Source: Tigriopus japonicus
Lineage: Eukaryota; Arthropoda; Copepoda; Harpacticoida; Harpacticidae
Direction of reading: 5' to 3'
Assembly: GCA_010645155.1 (NCBI GenBank)
Contig: CM021315.1
Location: 7,733,126-7,797,125 of the forward strand
Length of the DNA: 64,000 nucleotides
Both the position numbers and the translations under genes were made by a program. The notes under the pieces are model-generated. The model was given only the letters and a program-made list of their open reading frames with translations, was not told the DNA's origin and did not search any database. This document shows positions 25,501-36,491 of this stretch, in pieces (position 1 is the first letter of the stretch; each line of letters starts with the position of its first letter).

Positions 25501-27012
25501 ATGAATTCGCCCTTTTGTGGTAAAACAATAATAAGAAAAGGGCTAGTTCATTCATTCACGGTAGGATTTGCACTGAACTTTGAGAGAGCATAACTTTTGA
25601 CTCCGACGTTCGATTGAGCTGAAAATTGAAATACGTATTCTTATCAACATAGGCAAGGTCTCATTTGCAGAAGAACGTAATTGAACTGTTCCTACTGGAA
25701 ATCATGATTCCTCTCGTTAGCCTCCCAGTCCAGTGAAATTCAGTGGTTCTTGGGTCAGGCCATTAATCAACAGGTGTACCAGGTGTCGCAAATAAAATGC
25801 GTCGCACGGCTGACCAGGGCTCCTTCTTCAATATTCATTAACGTTTTTAAAGGGATAAAAGTTATACTTTCAGGAGGAAATGCAAAATTCTTTGATGTTT
25901 TCAATATTAACTATATTACACCACTAAAAAAATCTCATTTTTGTTGAAGTTTTTCGAAAATTCATATCTCCATGTGATTACATTTTTCAGGATAAGAGGC
26001 AATATTTCATTGTTGGTTTCTTAGCCTTTGGTTTGATTCCTTTCGTGCTTGTTAGCAGTCATGTCTGTTTTCTACCTGGTGAGATTTATATACATAGCCA
26101 TCTGGAGGCATATCATCCAGAATACAACCGAATTTGGCGATTAATTTCAAATGTGATTCATTGTTATTCAGCCCTAGTCTGCGCAATGGGCGCTTTCTTT
26201 TGCGATATCCTCCTCATTTTCTTGTCTATTGGATATTTCAGACATTTTCAGCAAATCAATGAAAATTTATTGGCTTTAGAAGACAATCTGAATGTTCCAG
26301 AAGTTAACGCATCACCTAAGCGAGACAATATTTTAATTTCAATTTCGGAAGAAATCGACCGAAAGAATCGGTAAGACCATTGTGAATACTAAGATTACTT
26401 TTCTTTTATGCACTGATGAAAGTTTTTGTTTTGGTTTCAGGAAAAGATCCATCTCAATCCCTTCAAAACTTGGTAACAATTACAATCTGCACTTTCTCAT
26501 TGAACAGCATTTGAAGCTACAACGAAGTCTCAATGGTTTCAATTATACCTTTGATGACATTCTCTTGGCATTCCCGGTACAAATTTTTGTCATGGTTGTG
26601 GCCCTTTTCTTCAGCATAATTCGAGGTGAGATCACCGATATTTGGGAACTTCTGGCCTTGCTCAGTGTGGGAGCACAGTTTCTTTTCCGGTCTTTGATTG
26701 GATTATACAACTTCGGAAAAGTCCAAGGTACTTGTACGTAAAGATATTTCCTCTTATTCTGGAACTATTTTTGTTTGTTATATTCTAGATGTGGGAGTGG
26801 AAGCTAAATACATCTTGTTTCGTGATCTTTGTGTCCAATATCATCGAGGTTATTTCAAGTCAGAAATGGCCTTTGAGATCGAATCTTTTTGCTGTGTAGT
26901 GGATGAAGTTTCGGTCAAGGCCGGATCTTACGTGGCTTTCACCAAAAGCGCCCTCATTTCCTTTTATGGTGTTCTGGTCTCCTATATGGCAATTGTGGTA
27001 CAATCATTTTAA
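22589..27012 (+). CDS. Gustatory-receptor-like seven-TM protein 2
   Basis: Five coding exons: 22589-22785, 22847-23015, 25991-26370, 26441-26727, 26789-27012. The GT-AG introns have phases 2, 0, 2, 1 and give 418 aa. Exon lengths 197, 169, 380, 287 and 224 nearly repeat those of the gene at 7960 (197, 169, 383, 272, 227), so the two are tandem duplicates. Shared blocks include RHEKIVT, LLPGD/FLPGE-VYIHS, AFP-Q-FVM and LFRDL/LLRDL. The C-terminus SYMAIVVQSF fits the gustatory-receptor TYhhhhhQF motif with S for T. Intron 3 (2975 bp) holds a foldback MITE that has itself been invaded. The stop codon lies 114 bp from that of the convergent MORN gene, so the 3' UTRs probably overlap. Confidence 0.84.
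23505..23612. mobile_element. Short foldback MITE (108 bp), PIF/Harbinger-like ends
   Basis: An almost complete palindrome bounded by GGCCGTATTCTCAA and TTGAGAATACGGGGCC, with inner ACTTGGTACTTGAAGT-type repeats. It sits in intron 3 of gustatory-receptor-like gene 2. The family label is a guess from the ends. Confidence 0.7.
24604..25752. mobile_element. Truncated foldback MITE copy 2, split by an insertion
   Basis: The left arm fragment 24604-24649 (GAGACTTGGCTTGTATTCA) and the main part 25408-25752 match the 8308-8756 foldback element. The latter includes CCCTTTTGTGG...AAAAGGGCTAGTTCATTCATT and CGTTAGCCTCCCA. The outer left arm is missing. The two pieces are separated by an AATTAC-rich insertion. 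Confidence 0.75.
24650..25407. mobile_element. AATTAC-rich insertion inside foldback MITE
   Basis: Both ends are built of TAATTGTAATTAATTAC-like repeats in inverse orientation, and the interior is AT-rich and non-coding. Its position inside a recognisable older element shows that it is an insertion. I could not find a convincing target duplication, so the class is open. Confidence 0.6.
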
Positions 27013-27049
27013 AGACCGTTTTCATTGATATCAAGACAGCAGAATGAGG

Positions 27050-27055
27050 TTTATT
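27050..27055 (-). terminator. Candidate poly(A) signal of the MORN gene
   Basis: TTTATT on the plus strand reads AATAAA on the minus strand, 72 bp past the stop codon of the MORN gene and inside the 3' region of the convergent receptor gene. Confidence 0.5.
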
Positions 27056-27126
27056 TGATGAGTCCTTACGCACATATTGGGTTTGCTTGTCGTCTCAAAG
27101 CTCAGAAATTTGAAGATCATTCATTC

Positions 27127-27928
27127 TTACACCGCATTCTGTTTGGGCACTGGCTTGCCATTGACCCAATTCACTTCAACCGTCAGGGTTCCAACAGTGA
27201 GTTTTCCTTCGCCAAAAGGTTGCCCTGACTTCCATTGGCCTTCATAGTTGTCTCCATTCTCCGTGAACATTACGCCAAGACCCTCTCGCTTTCCATTCGC
27301 AAATTCACCTTCATAGCGTTTCCCATTGGCCCAATAATAAATGCCTGAAAGAACAAACAGGTGTAATGTTCCGACCAAAGATTTTCGAAATCTATGAACT
27401 TATTATTTAATTGAATGACATAAAGAATCCATACCCACACCATGTCGAAATCCGTCTTTGTGTTCACCCTCATATCGATCCCCGTCGTGTTTAGACCCAT
27501 CTTTCCAAATATAAACCCCATATCCATTAGGCACTCCGTTCTCAAAGTGGCCTTCAAAGGAATTGCCGTTGGAAAATAAAAGTGTTCCATTTCCATTGGA
27601 TCTTCGTCCGTCCGTATATTCGCCTATGAATCGATCGCCTAGGAACACGTTAAACGTGAAGACATGTCATATTCGAGTACGAGAGTGTCCGATTACCATT
27701 CTTAAAGAAGTAAGTGCCTGGTCCATTGGGCAAGTTGTCCTGAAACGTTCCAGCGTGTTTGTCTCCATTCCTCCATCGCAGAACTCCTTGTCCATGACGT
27801 TGTCCCTTTTCGTTCACGTCTCCCGTATAGAAACCTTCAGTGTATTCTTTCTCAATGACTAACTCGCCAAGAATGGCATTGACGACGGCAAAGATTTGCA
27901 CAAGACTCAGCACTGATTTGTTGGCCAT
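27127..27928 (-). CDS. Secreted-type MORN-repeat protein
   Basis: Three exons on the minus strand: 27928-27697, 27638-27435, 27344-27127. GT-AG borders, both introns phase 1, 217 aa. The N-terminus MANKSVLSLVQIFAVVNAIL is a good signal-peptide candidate. The rest is seven MORN repeats of the form Y-G-x(4-6)-G-x-x-x-G-x-G, roughly residues 30-205, for example RYEGEFANGKREGLGVMF. MORN repeats form a beta-sheet ribbon that binds lipids or proteins. Most family members are cytosolic or membrane-associated, so a secretory leader is unusual. No kinase, SET or junctophilin domain is attached. The gene converges on gustatory-receptor-like gene 2 and lies 227 bp downstream of the Kazal-like gene on the same strand. 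Its function is unknown. Confidence 0.82.
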
Positions 27929-28120
27929 CGCTAATGGGTCTGGCTATAATTTGATCCTATGCAAACTATTTAAAGATTCTTGGCAGGCCAAGTGGTTTTG
28001 CATCCCGAACTTTTACGTAACTCGACACTTAAGGTTGAGTAACTCCACAATTTTCATATCATCGTGGCGACGACAGTAAACAGAAGTAGAAAAAGTACGT
28101 TCTCGCATATTTACACACGT

Positions 28121-28126
28121 TTTATT
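28121..28126 (-). terminator. Candidate poly(A) signal of the Kazal-like gene
   Basis: TTTATT (AATAAA on the minus strand) lies 30 bp past the stop codon at 28156. Confidence 0.55.
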
Positions 28127-28155
28127 AAGAGTTAAAACAAAATTTTGAGACTCAT

Positions 28156-28758
28156 TCAGACGTCTTGATCCTTGTTTGTCTCCGATTGCTCGAGGTCATC
28201 CTCGTTCAAGTCATGGGTGTTCTTCAAGATGGAGTTCTGGAGCCTTTTGGGCAAAAGATTGTTTGGCGGGAGCTTTGTTTTCCCGGGAATAACAATGTTC
28301 AATCCTTCGCAATCTTTGTACTCCTCCTCGCTCAAGCCTGAACATTTGGCATGGCAGGCATTGGCAAATAATTGCCTTTGGTCAAGGGAACACACGGGCA
28401 TGAATACTGCCGCACACTCCTTCTCACAACCATCGCAAGATCCTAAAGAGACATAATCAGAAAAACAACCATTCATTAACTGCACGATCTCATCTTCCCA
28501 CGACAAACCAGCAAATCGAATGTAGTTTTTAAAAATGTTATCACCTTTGGTAAATTTCCCCGAGCAAATGGCATCACAAACATTATTGTGAGTAACCCTG
28601 TTGCCCTCTTGATCTTCAGCGCAAAAAGGTAGATAGAATTCGCGATCTTGAAACTTTGGAGCTCGACAATTGCCACAGGAAACCGCTCCAGTGGCACATT
28701 CACCCACGGTTATGAAGGTGCAAACCATCAAAAGGCTCTTCCATCCCAATGAGTTCAT
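28156..28758 (-). CDS. Small secreted Kazal-like cysteine-rich protein
   Basis: The frame is open for 200 codons from 28758. I favour two exons, 28758-28545 and 28442-28156, giving 166 aa. The removed 102 nt start GTGATAAC, end TCTCTTTAG, and are AT-rich and a multiple of three. Splicing makes the two cysteine modules parallel: C-x2-C ... PFC ... NNVCDAIC-x8-C, then C-x7-C-x11-C-x3-C-x10-C (CAAVFMPVC ... ANACHAKC). The second fits the Kazal serine-protease-inhibitor spacing; the first is atypical. The leader MNSLGWKSLLMVCTFITVGE looks like a signal peptide, and the acidic tail has no cysteines. If the segment is kept, the first module gains a 34-residue insert with one extra cysteine. The target protease cannot be told. 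Confidence 0.75.
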   Translation of the reverse strand: MNSLGWKSLLMVCTFITVGECATGAVSCGNCRAPKFQDREFYLPFCAEDQEGNRVTHNNVCDAICSGKFTKGDNIFKNYIRFAGLSWEDEIVQLMNGCFSDYVSLGSCDGCEKECAAVFMPVCSLDQRQLFANACHAKCSGLSEEEYKDCEGLNIVIPGKTKLPPNNLLPKRLQNSILKNTHDLNEDDLEQSETNKDQDV

Positions 28759-29259
28759 GATTGGTGTACGACTAAATGTTTCTCACTCACTGGTTTCTTT
28801 GTCAATGAGGCCTGGAATAAAAGCTCTCCGGTTTGAAGTGGTACGACCGAATGAAGGGCCACTGTCCGAAAACTGTTCAAGAGTTTCTCAATCGGTGACG
28901 ACGTTGAGCGCTTTGAACCTGGGAGTGTCTGAGTTTTTGTGGCAGTGATTTCAACGTCGTCCACTCGTTGAGAATAGATACAGTTGAGAAGAGTCCAGTC
29001 GATCAGAAAATAGTTGCTGCGCCAAGATCGCTCTGGAGTCTCGATTGGTACCTAGGGCCTGAATAGAAATGTGGTGCTGGTTTCCAGGCCAGGCAGCTGA
29101 ATCCACTTGACAACTTCCAGTTATGAAGGAAAAACGGCACAATGAAACGTTGGTCGTCGCCTTTTGAGCTACCGAGACAAAGATCGATCAATTTGAAAGG
29201 CCTAGATTTTCTGAGAAGTGTTCTGAAAATAGCTTCATACAAACCAGACGGTGTGGACT
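28759..29259. other. Upstream region of the Kazal-like gene
   Basis: This probably holds the 5' UTR and promoter of the minus-strand Kazal-like gene. Short minus-strand frames at 28755-29242 show no known motif and no splice link to it. Base composition is less AT-rich than the surroundings, as expected for transcribed or regulatory DNA. Confidence 0.4.
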
Positions 29260-29967
29260 AAGAAGCACTAAATATTCTGGAGTGGGAGGCTAGCGATGAA
29301 AATTATGATTTCCAGTTTGTACAAATCAAATACATTTTTCTGCAAATGAGAGCTTGCTTGTGCTCAGTAAACTAAATATTTCAATTTTTAGCTCAATCCA
29401 ACAAAACAGCTCTCTCAAAGCTTTGTCCAAATTCTCCTGAGAATGAAAGAGCCAGCTCGTTTTTGGTAGTGATGGGTGAATTGGGAGTGTTGCCATTTTT
29501 GACCATTCAGAAAGGCAAATTATATTCCACTTTTTGACCAAAGACCTAAACAAGGACCAATATGGCAACACTTCAATTAAATCGAGTTCGTGTTCCATCA
29601 ATAGTTATGATGATGGACTTCGAGTTGGCAATGGTGAGCTGTTTTTTACCCTAAAGGACCCAAAAGGCAAAAGTATGCGAAAAATCGAACTCGAAACACA
29701 TCAGTAGTTTCTGGTAATAGTTTTGATACAAAAGGGCGAGTGCATTCATCCTTTGCTCTCTTTAGATCATAAGTTTGAGACAACACGTGATTTTTCACTC
29801 TGGCACTCAATTGAGCTGAAAATTAGAGAAGATAGGCCATCCAATAAAAAGCAAGTTCTTGTGTGAACAATTTGTTCACAATTTCAGTACACAATTTGCT
29901 TTTTCCGAAAATTGGAAATCATGATTCTCATTACAAGCCTGCCTCTCCAGGAAATTCAGTGCTTCTT
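29260..29967. mobile_element. Foldback MITE copy 3 with insertion in its loop
   Basis: The outer arms (AAGAAGCACT, GAGTGGGAGGCTAGCGATGA and the inverse ending CAGTGCTTCTT) match the 8308-8756 foldback element. The loop, about 29470-29712, is replaced by a copy of the repeat at 1231-1535, so one element has inserted into another. Confidence 0.75.
29470..29712. repeat. Dispersed repeat, copy 2 (partner at 1231-1535)
   Basis: It shares GGGAGTGTTGCCA, GACCTAAACAAGGACCAATA, TGGCAACACT and AACACATCAGTA with the first copy and sits in the loop of foldback MITE copy 3. Confidence 0.6.
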
Positions 29968-32320
29968 GTGTGAAATAAACAACTTAATATGAGCTTGCAA
30001 TATGTTTGTGGCTGAGTCGTTTTTTATGTAGGTGAATGGTTTTCTTACCGTTCTGTTTCATTGTTGATTGTGCTTTTCATTGGTGGAAAAAGCGCCCTCT
30101 ACATCGTTTATGTGGGGAAAAGCAAACAGATACTCGTGTTATTAAAATTAAGGTGATTGATTGGTGCTTTGGAGTCTGCATCTTCAACTATGTCTTTGAA
30201 ATTTATAGATTAGATACAAGTGAACCTAAGTATGTGAAAATGTAGTTTTCTAGGAAAACTGAATGTCGTCTTGCTCTTCTATTTTTGATGGAAAATGATT
30301 GTAGAGCAAGACAAGAAACTGCTAATATCTGCATTTCTTAAATATTTAATAACTTTGCACACATCAATCAAGATCTAGCCATTTCCTTGATTTAAGAAGC
30401 TTTTACAACGATTTGCTAGTCCTTCGGCTTTTGACCAAAGAGTTCAGATGCAACCCCTTTCTGGGAGTCTAAAAAGTGAATAATCCTTGTGCTTCTTCCT
30501 TTTTGTATTCTACGTATTTGTACTGGTTTTGCACGCACATATTCTTAAATACCTTACAAAAATGGATTTAGAATAAAAACGAATGAATAAGCAGATGCAT
30601 TCAGGTATTTTTGCTACTTCTCATTAGTAGGGCTCGGCTAAAGTCAATCAATGCAACTTGCACCAAAAATTGCAGCTTTTGGCCTTTTTGATCAAAATTA
30701 GCCAGTTTTCTATATTTTTAACAAACATAAAATTTTGGCATTTTTTGCTGCGATCACTGCAATTCTGCGGGATTCTGCTCGAAATATGCATTTTACACGT
30801 ACTTTTCTGGACTTTTCCAAAGTTTTAATGTTTTTTTTAATCCAGAATAATTCGTGCAAAAAAACTGCATTCTTAAGGAAGCCATAGGTTAAAGAAGATA
30901 AAAACTTTTAAAAAATACGAAAAGACTACAAACTTTCGCCAAGGATCGAGGCAAAAAATTGGGCAAATTACAAATGACATTTTTCTGAAGTGACCATGTC
31001 AGGCCAGAAAATGACAATTTTCTTGCAACATTTGAGAGAATTGAGTAAAACTTTTAACAAAATATATTATGTATTCCGTGTGAAAATTGAATCAATTTCC
31101 TAAAAGATTAACTCTACCATTTTTTTGCAAAAAAATGTACTTGTTGATGAAGTAGTCCTGTTAATTCATTATGCTAAGAACATGTTTTCCTTTGGAAATT
31201 AAAAGTTCAGCAAAACAACACAAAAAGTTTACTTCCATGCTTCAAGAAGAGGTTGAATGCACAAAAACCTGACAGGAGAGTTAAAAATGTTATTTTGAGA
31301 CTGTACTCCATAATTCAATACTAACATGGGTTGTTTTTCGCACGCAGTTCCTATTCGTTTGTCTGCATCGTAAAAAGGTAGATGAGGCTACAGAAGCTCA
31401 TGTGAAAGAAAAGTCGTCAGAACACTGGCGACGGTGGCTTTATCATGAAGCTTTGAAAAAGCCAAACAAACCAGGAAGTGGAAGAGAAAAAAATACTGCA
31501 AATACCAGCCTTTGACCGAAAAATATCCATGGAAGGTCTTGAATCAAAGTTTATTTTGTGATCCAATGACTGAATCAATCTTTACTGGCATGATTTATGC
31601 AAATTGATTGCAAAATCGATTTTTGGTTTATTTGAACTTCCTGATTGATGGAGGTGACAACAACGGCAAACATTTGAAGCTTCGAAAAAGCCAAACAACT
31701 TGAATTTGTCGTCGCTTCTTTCCCATGAGCTTCTTTAGATGAGGCAGGAAAAAAGTTTTACATAATATCAAGTCGATTTTGTCCTAGATCCTTTTGAATG
31801 CCCATGCATGATTTTTATTGCCAGTATTTTAGCCTTTTAAAAACTTGACATGCGAACTAAAGAGCAAACTGCAAAGAATTCGGCCACTATGATAGTCTGT
31901 CTCTAGTATCTTCAATATCGTATATGCAAATTTTATGAGCTGATCAAATTTGCTTGGAATGGCACAACTGAGATGTTCATGGAAACTATTTATGATTCAG
32001 TTCTCGTTGAGCTGAGTTGATCGATTTGGCAAGGAGACTTGATTTAAGGTAATTACAAAAGAGAGAATTATTAACTTTTTAGACGGACGGTGACCTGTTC
32101 AAAATAAATGCCTTTGGATGTTGTGTCGATTGTTGCAAGAAAAAAATTAGCTTTAAACGACTTAAGTTTAAATAATATACGTAGTTGATAATGCAAATGT
32201 AAATGATGAAAAGACCTTTCCTTAAAAGAGATGAACCGAAGCTCCTTCTGTCCAAATTTAAGCTGGCAATTTTGTTTCAGTCGAGCCTTTTAAAGCTGAA
32301 AGTACATTTAAGTACTATAA
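29968..32320. other. Intergenic DNA, nothing recognised
   Basis: No gene is supported. Sequence near 30629 (AGTAGGGCTCGGCTAAAG) could be the end of a hAT-type element, but no matching inverted end was found. Confidence 0.45.
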
Positions 32321-32662
32321 ATGAACCGAAAAAAAAATCAGCGGAGACCTAGCGTTGCCAGACCCATCTTGCGTTGATTTCCAACATGGTTGTCAAGACA
32401 TAATCTTTGATGCCACTTTTTGGCCACATGTCAACTCTGTTTCTTCGATGACTCATTTTTTTTTTGAAAAGGATCATTTCTCAAAAATGGGTACCATTTA
32501 AGCTAAATGATGCCACTTAGCTGAAGATAATCGTCAAGGAAAAGGACTTTAGATTTTGCCAAAAAAGTAGCACCGTAGATCTCGCCCTGGCAACCATGCT
32601 GGAAATCAACGTAAAATGGGTCTGACAACGCAAGGTCTTTGTTGATTTTTTTCTCGGTTCAT
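32321..32662. mobile_element. MITE with ~75-bp inverted repeats
   Basis: Left ATGAACCGAAAAAAAAATCA continuing through GCGTTG(C/T)CAGACCCAT and GTTGATTTCCA(A/G)CATGGTTG is repeated inversely at the right end. The interior is non-coding. Confidence 0.8.
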
Positions 32663-33658
32663 GGACATGGACGGAGGGTCTTTCAGTTTGGCGGACAAGG
32701 AAATATCTAACCTTTCTGGTACGGCGGAAAATTCCTGTCCAACACAAAACCGCCCATGTAATAAATCCTATGTACAAGGGAAGGATCAAGGGATGAATGA
32801 CAAATAAGGACCAAAACTATGAAAATACTCGATAAAAAATCTTGTTTTATATTTTGAGAACAAAGATGCTATTCCTTCACAATAGCAGGGGTTTAGTAGT
32901 TAGGTACTTCGACAAAATCATTTCAACACTTGACGACACAACTTAAATTCAGCTTATTTATTGTAAAAATGTTATTTACGTAGACTTTGCTAAGGCTTTT
33001 TGCCAAAATACATCTAGTTCTACAATTAAATTGTTTTTTTTTTAAGGATTTCTTAGTTCCGTGGTCTATGTTTTGTTAATTGCGATGTGGGAGGAAATTT
33101 ATACTTTTTAAATTAAAGAGTTTTTAACCTAACTCTCGTCCAATTACGTATGTTTGAAGTGCCACAATGAAGAATATTAAGACTGATACTGTTCACATGT
33201 TTTTTGGAGTGTTTACCATTGGTATCTTAAAAACACCAAGAATCCTGATACGTATCAGTTTTTTTTTAACTTGTAATTTTTCTTTTCCGTAGAAAAATTC
33301 ATGGCAGAAATAGAAGCACCCCTTAAATGAGCAAAATTATTTGTTCAAGATAAAATCACACATTTTCATTTTGGAAGGTTTGATTTATAAATTTATAAAC
33401 AGCCTGTCCCGCTTTCTAAGCCACATTTACGTTTGGGGTCATAGCTTATTCAGTTTTGAGGGTATCATTAGTCTTTGCAAGCAAAACACCAATGATAAGA
33501 TGGCTATTCCCTAACTTCAATTATGTACATGCAGTATGTTGATTACTTGTGGGTAAAATATTACAAACTCGGCAAGTCCAAGAAGAACAGTAGTCTAGCC
33601 AATGGAAAAGTAGTTTTGTAGTTTAAAAAAGTAGTTTTTAGTTCAAATGAAAAGTAGG
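32663..33658. other. Intergenic DNA, nothing recognised
   Basis: AT-rich sequence without supportable frames or repeat boundaries. Confidence 0.45.
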
Positions 33659-34160
33659 ACCATGATCAGATTTAACAGTTTGTGAGGTGTAATCAGCGGG
33701 TTTAGCTTTGAAATAATTGAAGAAATTGGTGTTCAAATATGTATTTTGACAATTCTTGAATATTGCTTGATGTGTCAGTGCTTAGCTTTACTCTGTGAAA
33801 GTGTTTTAAGACTTTCAATGTCAAAGTATCATAATGAAGATATCTTTGTGAGGATGGTCATTTTAGATTAGCTCAAATAACTGTATTAAATCTCTAAAAA
33901 CTACAAAAAGCATTAGTTCATAATGTTATTTCAGCAAATTTGATATGTACACCTTGACAAAATATCTTTATTTTGATACTTTGACATTGAAAAATGATAT
34001 TTAAAGTCTTGAAACACTTTCATAGAGCAAAACTAAGCACTGATCCATCAAAGAATTTTCACGAATTGACAAAATGGAGACTTTAAACACCAATTTCTTC
34101 AATTATTTCCGAGGTTGACCTGCTGATTAAACCTCACAAACTGTTTTATCTTATCACGGT
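33659..34160. mobile_element. Long palindromic MITE (~500 bp)
   Basis: The left arm ACCATGATCAGATTTAACAG followed by TTTGTGAGGTGTAATCAGC and AATAATTGAAGAAATTGG is matched in reverse by the right arm ending CAAACTGTTTTATCTTATCA CGGT. The inner parts (CTTTGACATTGA, GTGTTTTAAGACTTTCA) also pair, so most of the element can fold back on itself. Confidence 0.8.
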
Positions 34161-34587
34161 TCTCATTTTTGAAAAAGTCTCCGGTACGATTGGACAACTC
34201 TTATTGGTCGAAAAGGGTTTTAATCAAAATTTATTGTAGCAAAATTTTACTCCTTGGGTCTAAACCCCTGCGCCCGCAAGAGGTCGCATCTCATAATTTC
34301 ACTCTATACTTGAGAGCTCTATATCAAATAACAATAAAAACACAAAGGTTGGATCAATGTCAGAAAAGCCTGAGCAAATGTATTTCTTATTTACGTGCCA
34401 TTCCAACACAGAAGAAGCCAACCAACGAGTTCGGACTTGATGATGACTGAAAACCAATGAGAAATGAGACGCTGCACAATAACTTTGAAATAACGCCATA
34501 TTTTCAATCAAAAAATAGAAATATAATTAATGTTGCCACTTCAGTCTTCAGTCCTAACATTTCATGATTATTCAGACATTATGACAT

Positions 34588-36491
34588 TCAAGTCAACACA
34601 CAACTTGAAAAGGGTTGATTGTTGGTCACGTCAACATTTTTTCTACCAAAAATCATAACCAAGAAAGGATCTTTGCTATCCCCATGACCAGAATCCCATG
34701 AATCGCAAAAGCAGGTGAATTGGCGCCAAAACACGCCCCCAGATTCCTTCTTGATGGCCACACCTCGATCGTCAGTAGATTCAGGTGACATAAACAACAC
34801 GCATGATATTTCAAAAGGAAACTCCTCGTTAGGACATCGCGGTAATCTGAAAAATAAAATTGGAAATTATGATTGATGATTTGTACCTTTCGATTCAGAA
34901 AAAACACATCTGGAGAGATCTGGAATGTCATTTAGTCACAAATGACATTAATCGTTTAGAGATTTAAGGTCTCGTATTTCTTGCTTTAAGTGTTGTTGTG
35001 GAACTCATTGAGATCTATGAAATATTAGATGGAGTGTAATCGTAATAACATGTCGCCCGTCGCCAACTGTTGAGCGGACAAAAATGCGGGAACATTTGAA
35101 ATGTGTGATGTGGAGTTTCGAGCATGAAAAATTATAGTTTGGATGTAACAGAAAACATTGTTTGATTGATTTTTTGGGGGAGTCTCGGGATGGATGTGAC
35201 CTCGAAGTTTAAGTGCTTAATTAGAATATACTAGTTGGCTTCGCCATCTAGGCCGCGGCGACGGCGCTTCGCGCCAAGTAAGTGTGTTGTGAAAAAAATT
35301 TCAGAAAAAGTGGTTTGAGCATTTTATAGAATATATTTTTCCGAGTAAGAGTTATGAAAACAGTTTGTGTCTCCGGAGCCTGTGGAAGCCGCGGACTTGG
35401 TCTAAAACGTGGACCGTTGTCAAAACATAAAGTGTCTATGGTACAGAGTCGCGCTTTGCGCGAATAGTGGCCACTTGTCCATATTAAGGGGTCGCGATTT
35501 GTGCGAATGGTGGCCACTTGTCATTGGTACAAATTGGGCATGGCGTAGTGCGTACTGCGTCCAGTTGTCGTGCGGATGGCTGGGGTTCGATCCCGGCTGA
35601 CTGCCACTCTCCAAACTCGACTCTACGGAGTCAAGTTTGGAGTTATGAAAGTTTTGTCGTAATTTTGAACCAAAATATTTTCATTACATAAGAATAGATT
35701 TAAACGACTTGACATCCAATCTGTCCCCAACTAGTCTCTCCTTCCTCGGAAATGATATTTTGGATGCTATCGACCAAAGTGGAAAGTGTGGACGGCTCAA
35801 CGTTTTCCCCCACTTTTTCAAGTGTCTTCCCTTTGCCTAAAATTTTGATGAACGGTTGAGATTCCATGAGCTCTTGAATTAGGACGGACAGTAATATTTC
35901 CCTTCACTTTTGGTTAGAGGTGTTCCAAAACTAGTCTCCTTTCCCCAAAACCGAGTAAAATTTGATTCCTGCCATTCACTATTTTTTTCACAGCGGTTTA
36001 AAGGCAGATGGAACCGTGCAAAAAGAAAACGCCGGACATCAAGTTGGCAATTGCTCTTCCAAGCATAATTTGTCACCTATTTGTCCTTAAATTACATATC
36101 CTAACTAATCCCAAAAATATTCTAAGCACTTGTTGGGGCACACGGGTGGTTTGATTGCGCCAAAGTGACCACGCATTGCCGTTATTTTTCAAAGTATGAC
36201 TACGACACAACTTTCCTGTCACTGTCAGGGTGTACATGGTATTTTTTCTTAGAAAACAATAATATTTGCAAGCTCACTTGGTTGAGCTTACCTTTGTCGG
36301 TATTGTTTCATGGGTTTAAAATGCCTCCGATCCTTGTGCATTAGAAGGTCTCCAGGTCGAGGTCTTCCTTCGTGATAGATCCGCCTTTCACTCGATTTTA
36401 AGGCACTGAACCAATCAGAAGCATCTTTGCTCACTTCATCCCCGACCTCGAGTTCTGCTAAGAGATTATATTCTACCATACAACTTGACAT
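34588..36491 (-). CDS. Two-exon orphan gene, unknown function
   Basis: Exon 1 is 36491-36292 and exon 2 is 34846-34588, giving 152 aa. The donor reads CAAAG|GTAAGC and the acceptor TTTATTTTTCAG|A. The phase-2 junction forms an AGA codon and the frame runs to TGA. An in-frame stop lies just upstream of the ATG. The composition is protein-like (acidic and aromatic residues, few AT-driven codons), for example RRIYHEGRPRPGDLLMHKDR and GVFWRQFTCFCDSWDSGHGD. There is no signal peptide or TM segment. I do not recognise the family. The 1.45-kb intron contains repeat A copy 2 and a SINE-like piece. The matched splice phases and clean frames are the main argument; a fragment of a larger or dead gene is possible. 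Confidence 0.55.
35531..35610 (+). repeat. tRNA-derived SINE-like segment
   Basis: An A-box-like TGGCGTAGTGCGT is followed about 45 bp later by a B box GGTTCGATCCCGGC with a T-arm-like stem. The acceptor arms do not pair, so it is a SINE head or dead tRNA rather than a tRNA gene. It lies in the intron of the orphan gene. Confidence 0.5.
35782..36240. repeat. Dispersed repeat A, copy 2 (partner at 1907-2343)
   Basis: Same orientation and block order as the first copy, ending in the identical CAGGGTGTACATGG. It is not followed here by the inverted-repeat element seen at 2344, which shows that the two are independent units. Confidence 0.7.

Noticed and set aside
27270..27596. 108-codon minus-strand frame overlapping the MORN gene
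   Set aside because: It is a shifted reading of MORN exons 2-3 and the intron between them.
35531..35610. Functional tRNA gene
   Set aside because: A and B boxes are present but the acceptor and D arms do not pair.
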